This document shows, piece after piece, positions 6,010 to 8,646 of a DNA stretch of 8,646 nucleotides. Each line of letters starts with the position of its first letter. Position 1 is the stretch's first letter. Made by a program: the position numbers and the translations under genes. The notes under the pieces were generated by a model. It did not search any database. It was not told the DNA's origin and was given only the letters and a program-made list of their open reading frames with translations. The DNA comes from an uncultured Christensenella sp. (GTDB lineage: Bacteria > Bacillota > Clostridia > Christensenellales > UBA1242): the NCBI GenBank assembly GCA_949293915.1, contig CASFFJ010000108.1:1-8646 (forward strand), in the 5' to 3' direction.

Positions 6010-6026
6010 TTTGTCCAAACAAGTCA

Positions 6027-6055
6027 ATTATATATAAATTAAAAGATAAAGTCAA
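6027..6055 (-). promoter_or_regulatory. Strong promoter of the tRNA-Leu leader transcript
   Basis: On the minus strand TTGACT (6050-6055) is exactly 17 bp from a perfect TATAAT (6027-6032). The predicted start is near 6020, about 250 nt before the tRNA. No better promoter was found closer to the tRNA. Confidence 0.75.
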
Positions 6056-6112
6056 TAGATAGGCTGTTTAAATTTGCGTTAAATTTCAATAAGGCAGTTT
6101 TAGGGTAAATAA

Positions 6113-6134
6113 AAAAAGAAATAAATTTCTTTTT
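6113..6134 (-). terminator. Weak A/T hairpin after the zinc-ribbon gene
   Basis: AAAAAGAAA and TTTCTTTTT form a 9-bp stem with a TAAA loop, 15 nt past the stop codon and just before the leader promoter. The stem has only one G-C pair, so it is a weak terminator candidate. Confidence 0.35.
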
Positions 6135-6148
6135 CTGCATTCATTTTA

Positions 6149-6481
6149 TTAATCTTCTTTTTTGCAAAGCATTAAAATACCAGAAATCAAACTTACGAAA
6201 AGCAGTGTACAAACCTTAAAGCCTACACCAACTTTTTCTCCATTTTTTGTTTTGTTAAAATAAACAATAGTCATAGGCAAACACCATAATAGACCTATTA
6301 AATAAGTAGAAATAGAAACAACGACACAGCCAATTATCAAGAACACTTTAATACAAATATCCAGTCCATTGTTTTTATTTTTAGTTGTTTCCACTACAGT
6401 TGCGCCTTCTTCATGTCCACATTTTGAACAAAACTTCTCATCATCTCCCATTTCAGCGCCACATTTTTGACAATATTTCAT
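6149..6481 (-). CDS. Zinc-ribbon membrane protein
   Basis: This 110-aa protein has an N-terminal zinc ribbon with two CxxC pairs (C4, C7, C18, C21), the common CQKCG...CSKCG form. A short polar linker follows, then hydrophobic stretches at about 42-75 (one long or two short helices with a Pro) and 86-106. It is therefore a small integral membrane protein with a cytoplasmic metal-binding head. Such proteins are widespread in Bacillota and their function is mostly unknown. An in-frame ATG four codons earlier (6493) is rejected: it overlaps the GGAGGGAG ribosome binding site (6484-6491) that lies properly before the ATG at 6481. It stands alone in an accessory stretch. Confidence 0.8.
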   Translation of the reverse strand: MKYCQKCGAEMGDDEKFCSKCGHEEGATVVETTKNKNNGLDICIKVFLIIGCVVVSISTYLIGLLWCLPMTIVYFNKTKNGEKVGVGFKVCTLLFVSLISGILMLCKKED

Positions 6482-6506
6482 AACTCCCTCCATTTATTAA
6501 AACGAG

Positions 6507-6533
6507 TCTATAATATTTATATTTTAAAGTCAA
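6507..6533 (-). promoter_or_regulatory. Possible promoter of the zinc-ribbon gene
   Basis: On the minus strand TTGACT (6528-6533) and TATAGA (6507-6512) are 15 bp apart, a short spacer. It overlaps the end of the coding remnant at 6517-6657 and would give a leader of about 20 nt. Confidence 0.35.
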
Positions 6534-6657
6534 ACATTTTATGCAAAATTTGTAAATTTTTGTAGTCATCTACAATCTTTATCAAAACATTGTAACCAAT
6601 TTTTTCAATATTTGTAAGAGCCACATTGAATCCCGCCAAAGGTTTTCTTTGAATTAA
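6517..6657 (-). pseudogene. Short coding remnant, family unknown
   Basis: After an in-frame TGA (6658-6660), the minus strand is open for 46 codons to a TAA and has a protein-like composition (NVALTNIEKIGYNVLIKIVD, then YKNLQILHKM). It has no credible start codon or ribosome binding site. It looks like the C-terminal end of a gene whose front part has been lost, beside a frameshifted neighbour. No family is recognised, and a chance open frame cannot be excluded at this length. Confidence 0.3.
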
Positions 6658-6707
6658 TCAATTTTAATTAGATTTTGCGGATCATCTTCTAAATAAGCTT
6701 TAATATT
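6654..6707 (-). pseudogene. Out-of-frame C-terminal end of the dehydrogenase gene
   Basis: In a different frame from the dehydrogenase gene, the minus strand encodes NIKAYLEDDPQNLIKID and a TAA stop. This matches the usual last residues of D-2-hydroxyacid dehydrogenases (N-I-x-x-a/y-L-x-x-x-P-x-N-l-v). Adding one A to the AAAA run at 6706-6709 would join the frames as ...INILYK-NIKAYLEDD... and give a 305-aa protein, a more usual length. Confidence 0.75.
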
Positions 6708-7570
6708 TTGTATAATATATTTATTCTATTTTCTTCTGCTTCGTGTGTATCGTATGCTCTATGATATGTACATATAACTTTATCATTGGAAAGTAAACTT
6801 TGTGGTATTATTTGCTGATCGCAATCGTCTATTCCTACACCATATAATTTCTTTTCTATTATATTAGCTAACGCATCCTGATCAATAACTCCACCCGTTG
6901 TGGTTGTTAATATTGCATTAGTTTTCATTAATTCAAGCTGTGCTTTAGATATCATGTTTTTAGTTTTTTCATTCAATGAACAAGTTACACACACAATATC
7001 ACTTTGTTTTAGTAAAACTTCTAATGAAACATCAGTTATGCCATCTATTAGTTTGGGTTTACTATTATATGTTAGCAATTTTACATTAAATGGTTTCAAA
7101 TAGTTTGCCAATTGTTTACCTATGTGTCCCAAGCCAATTATTCCAACTGTTTTGCCTCTTAATTCCATATTTCTATTAAACGGAACTTTTTGATTTTTTT
7201 TCACAAATTCATTAAAATAGGCTATTTTTTTAATTGTTGACATTATTAAAGAAAAATGATGTTCGGCAACTGCATTTGTTGAGTAATTTGGGGTGTTTGA
7301 TACTAAAACTCCTCTCTTTATTGCATTTGGCAACTCTTTTATCCAACCATATCCAGTGTAAGGTAAACATATAAATTGTCCTGATTTCATATGTTTCAAT
7401 ATATAATTAGGATCAATCCAATCCAGCAAAATAACATCAGCATACTTTATTGCATTATCAATCTCTTGTTGATTAGCCTTATTAAAATAATGAATATTGC
7501 CTAAATTTTTTAACTGAATCATTTGTTCTTTTGTAAAATCAAAACGTTCTAAAATATATATTTCTTTCAT
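6689..7570 (-). CDS. D-isomer-specific 2-hydroxyacid dehydrogenase-like protein, 3' frameshifted
   Basis: This 293-aa product has the fold of NAD(P)-dependent D-2-hydroxyacid dehydrogenases, which interconvert 2-keto acids and D-2-hydroxy acids. The N-terminal catalytic half (1-100) is followed by the nucleotide-binding domain, with GKTVGIIGLGHIGKQLANYL (139-158, GxGxxG at 146-151). After the second strand comes TYNSKPK instead of the NAD-type Asp, which hints at NADP or relaxed cofactor use. The catalytic Arg of the N-x-x-R-G motif is replaced by Thr225 (TTTTGGVID). The catalytic Glu aligns with Gln253. Only His270 (TYHRA) remains. The reading frame stops early at LKLI; the true C-terminus follows in another frame (6654-6707). 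AGAGGA precedes the ATG. The gene may be decaying, or may encode a protein with a non-classical role. Confidence 0.8.
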   Translation of the reverse strand: MKEIYILERFDFTKEQMIQLKNLGNIHYFNKANQQEIDNAIKYADVILLDWIDPNYILKHMKSGQFICLPYTGYGWIKELPNAIKRGVLVSNTPNYSTNAVAEHHFSLIMSTIKKIAYFNEFVKKNQKVPFNRNMELRGKTVGIIGLGHIGKQLANYLKPFNVKLLTYNSKPKLIDGITDVSLEVLLKQSDIVCVTCSLNEKTKNMISKAQLELMKTNAILTTTTGGVIDQDALANIIEKKLYGVGIDDCDQQIIPQSLLSNDKVICTYHRAYDTHEAEENRINILYKILKLI

Positions 7571-7747
7571 TCAAACCATCCTCTTAATTTATCAACATAA
7601 ACCCTATTTTTGTTAACGAATCTAGTAAAATAGTAATAAACATAACTAACTATATTAACTAAATTTATTATTTCGCTTATAAAATTAGAATATATCTTTT
7701 TGTTTACAAACTCATTTCACACAACTACTACAAAACCTAAGAACAAC

Positions 7748-7780
7748 AAACGGATAAAACTAAAATCTTCTTATCCGTTT
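7748..7780 (-). terminator. Ten-bp hairpin, possible terminator of the DUF262 gene
   Basis: AAACGGATAA (7748-7757) and TTATCCGTTT (7771-7780) form a perfect 10-bp inverted repeat with a 13-nt loop. On the minus strand it follows the DUF262 remnant and is trailed by GTTGTTCTT, a weak T-tract. A second small palindrome, GGCG-TAA-CGCC (7786-7796), lies between it and the remnant. Confidence 0.4.
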
Positions 7781-7796
7781 CACTTGGCGTAACGCC

Positions 7797-7883
7797 TTAA
7801 TTATTTAGATTTAATTTGTTTTTTAATCTATCAATAATAATAAATTCATCACTGAAATCAAACGTTTGACATCTTGATGAAAG
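7797..7883 (-). pseudogene. Out-of-frame coding remnant at the end of the DUF262 pseudogene
   Basis: In a third frame, 28 codons run to TAA and include SSRCQTFDFSDEFIIIDRL. The composition is protein-like and the stop lies just before the hairpin at 7748-7780, as for a real gene end. It may be the displaced C-terminus of the DUF262 gene or a piece of another gene. It loosely recalls the SRYQ-LSEDFI type short repeats of phage-like proteins, which I cannot confirm. Confidence 0.3.
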
Positions 7884-8292
7884 TTATTAATTTTAAATAG
7901 ATGTAATTTGTGATCAAGAACATACATAAAATCAAAAATAGTTTTATATTTCGCATTTATTCTATTAATGTTTATGATTATCTGTGTGATTATTTGTTCG
8001 TTTATTTCTTGATGCATATAATTTAATAAAAACAAACCATTTTTTTCTTTTAAAGTATATAATCCTTAATGATTAAACATTTTTGAATTTTATTTTCTTC
8101 CCCTTGATCTACATAAACAATTGTTCCAATAAAATGAAATCTATCTTTTTCATATGCGTCAATAATATCTTCATATAACTTTTTACAATGAACCTTTTCC
8201 CAATCATAATTTCTTTGATATACTGGTATTACAAATTGTCTTTAATTCTTTTCGATTAACTCGCCAAGAACTCTATATTTATCAACTTTCAC
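7823..8292 (-). pseudogene. Broken DUF262 (GmrSD-type) restriction/defence gene
   Basis: A GTG start (8290-8292) with GGAGG five bases upstream begins VKVDKYRVLGELIEKN, then meets an in-frame TAA (8242-8244). Past it the same frame gives RQFVIPVYQRNYDW, LYEDIIDAY and RFHFIGTIVYV. This is the diagnostic start of DUF262 proteins (F-x-I-P-x-Y-Q-R-x-Y-x-W ... L-x-x-D-I ... H-F-x-G), the N-terminal NTP-dependent part of GmrSD-type type IV restriction enzymes and related phage-defence proteins. That frame stops at 8050-8052 where the DGQQRLTT motif should follow, which is missing. A second frame (up to 8035) continues plausibly as FLLNYMHQEINEQ...DHKLHLFKINNF to 7823. The large C-terminal part of normal members is absent. 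This is a disabled remnant. Confidence 0.7.
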
Positions 8293-8322
8293 ATATGCCT
8301 CCAAATTAAATATCCTATTTTG

Positions 8323-8328
8323 ATTATA
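8323..8328 (-). promoter_or_regulatory. Extended -10 promoter of the DUF262 remnant
   Basis: On the minus strand a perfect TATAAT with upstream TG (TGTTATAAT) lies about 30 bp before the GTG start. No good -35 is seen at 17 bp, but extended -10 promoters can do without. The promoter looks intact although the gene is broken. Confidence 0.5.
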
Positions 8329-8527
8329 ACATATATTGATAAAACTCGTATTAAATTTTGTAAAATTTATGAAAAAATTTGTTTGGCTCTATGGCGTGTG
8401 CTTGTCTTAGTACAAATCAGTGTTGTTTCTCTCTCCAATATTTATCAGGATACCTTTTAATAATTTTTGTTGCAGAAATATAATTATTAAGATTAAATTT
8501 ACCTTTTGTAGAGTACGCGCGGTTCGA

Positions 8528-8561
8528 TTGATACGCTAGTATCAAATGCGCGCCAGCGCAT
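8528..8561. repeat. Two back-to-back hairpins downstream of tRNA-Ser
   Basis: TTGATAC-GCTA-GTATCAA (8528-8545) is followed with no gap by ATGCGC-GCCA-GCGCAT (8546-8561). Both are perfect inverted repeats with 4-nt loops, in a G+C-rich patch about 20 nt past the tRNA-Ser 3' end. There is no T-run, so this is not a standard terminator. It could be a processing or operator structure, or part of an attachment site. Confidence 0.55.
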
Positions 8562-8580
8562 GATCCGACATCCTTCGCTC

Positions 8581-8646
8581 TGGCGGAGAGTGGCGGATTC
8601 GAACCGCCGAAGGCTTTCACCTTACCGCTTTTCGAGAGCGGCACAA
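8581..8646 (-). tRNA. tRNA-Ser (anticodon CGA), 5' part outside the window
   Basis: The minus strand gives the 3' two thirds of a class II tRNA. The anticodon stem CCGCT/AGCGG closes the loop CTCGAAA, anticodon CGA, reading TCG. A long variable arm AAGG...CCTT, a T-arm GGCGG-TTCGAAT-CCGCC, the 3' acceptor strand ACTCTCC, discriminator G and encoded CCA (8581-8583) follow. The discriminator G and long variable arm fit tRNA-Ser. The D-arm and 5' acceptor strand lie beyond the window edge. A 75-aa ORF across it (from 8417) is a shadow. Confidence 0.93.

Larger units (their letters stand above)
5774..6020 (-). ncRNA. Structured leader RNA upstream of tRNA-Leu, unrecognised
   Basis: This stretch of about 250 nt has no normal-sized gene. 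A strong minus-strand promoter ends just before it and tRNA-Leu begins right after it, so it is probably transcribed as a precursor leader. Hairpin A (5777-5847) pairs GGAGCAAA-CGCCC with GGGCG-TTTGTTCC around an inner AATTGCC/GGCAATT stem (5799-5823); the outer stem has one bulge, with a G-U pair on + and an A-C mismatch on -. Hairpin B (5853-5881) pairs ATGA-GGGGGA with TCCCCC-TCAT. A second GGGGGA just 5' (5885-5890 on -) can compete for the same TCCCCC. Local G+C is well above the surroundings. I compared it with 6S, tmRNA, SRP RNA, RNase P RNA and T-box signatures and saw none. Two very short ORFs lie in it (listed separately). It may be a new leader or an independent small RNA. Confidence 0.45.

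Noticed and set aside
5774..6020. Leader as a T-box, 6S RNA, tmRNA, SRP RNA or RNase P RNA
   Set aside because: The signature sequences of these classes and the expected pairing of the two ends were not found by eye; a covariance-model search would settle it.
6482..6493. Upstream ATG of the zinc-ribbon gene at 6493
   Set aside because: It has no ribosome binding site of its own and overlaps the GGAGGGAG that serves the ATG at 6481.
8417..8644. 75-aa minus-strand ORF
   Set aside because: It begins in tRNA-Ser and reads through its 3' end and the hairpins, so it is a tRNA shadow.

Overview
The window is about one third G+C and looks like chromosome from a low-GC, Gram-positive-type bacterium (Bacillota or a relative, probably an uncultured clostridial or mollicute-like lineage). 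The grounds are the conserved rpmH-rnpA-yidD-yidC-jag cluster (jag is a Gram-positive hallmark), A/T-rich codon use, strong AAGGAG-type ribosome binding sites and near-consensus sigma-A promoters. TGA ends one gene (4528-5445) and Trp is TGG in conserved places, so the standard bacterial code applies. No dnaA or clear oriC is present next to rpmH.

Left end (1-1695): the 3' tail of a + strand LysM-domain gene meets, tail to tail across a bidirectional terminator, a minus-strand gene for a 414-aa protein built mainly of eight 31-residue helical repeats. That gene has its own promoter and lies just beyond the terminator of the next operon.

Core operon (1696-4491, minus strand): a TTGACA-N17-TAATGT promoter drives rpmH (L34, too short for routine ORF lists), then rnpA, yidD, yidC and jag. 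The last four are tightly packed or overlap. Together they provide a ribosomal protein, the protein part of RNase P, membrane-protein insertion, and an RNA-binding partner (Jag/KhpB). The expected next genes mnmE and mnmG are absent.

Middle (4528-6055, minus strand): an unrecognised 305-aa protein has a promoter so close to its ATG that the mRNA is probably leaderless, and its terminator overlaps the rpmH promoter. Next is tRNA-Leu(CAG) with encoded CCA, preceded by a promoter-driven leader of about 250 nt with strong hairpins and two possible very short ORFs.

Right end (6100-8646, minus strand): an accessory, decaying stretch between tRNA-Leu and a tRNA-Ser(CGA) cut by the window edge. It holds a small zinc-ribbon membrane protein, a D-2-hydroxyacid-dehydrogenase-like gene with a one-base frameshift near its C-terminus and altered catalytic residues, a short coding remnant, and a broken DUF262 (GmrSD-type restriction/defence) gene with an in-frame stop and further frame changes. 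Two back-to-back hairpins follow tRNA-Ser.
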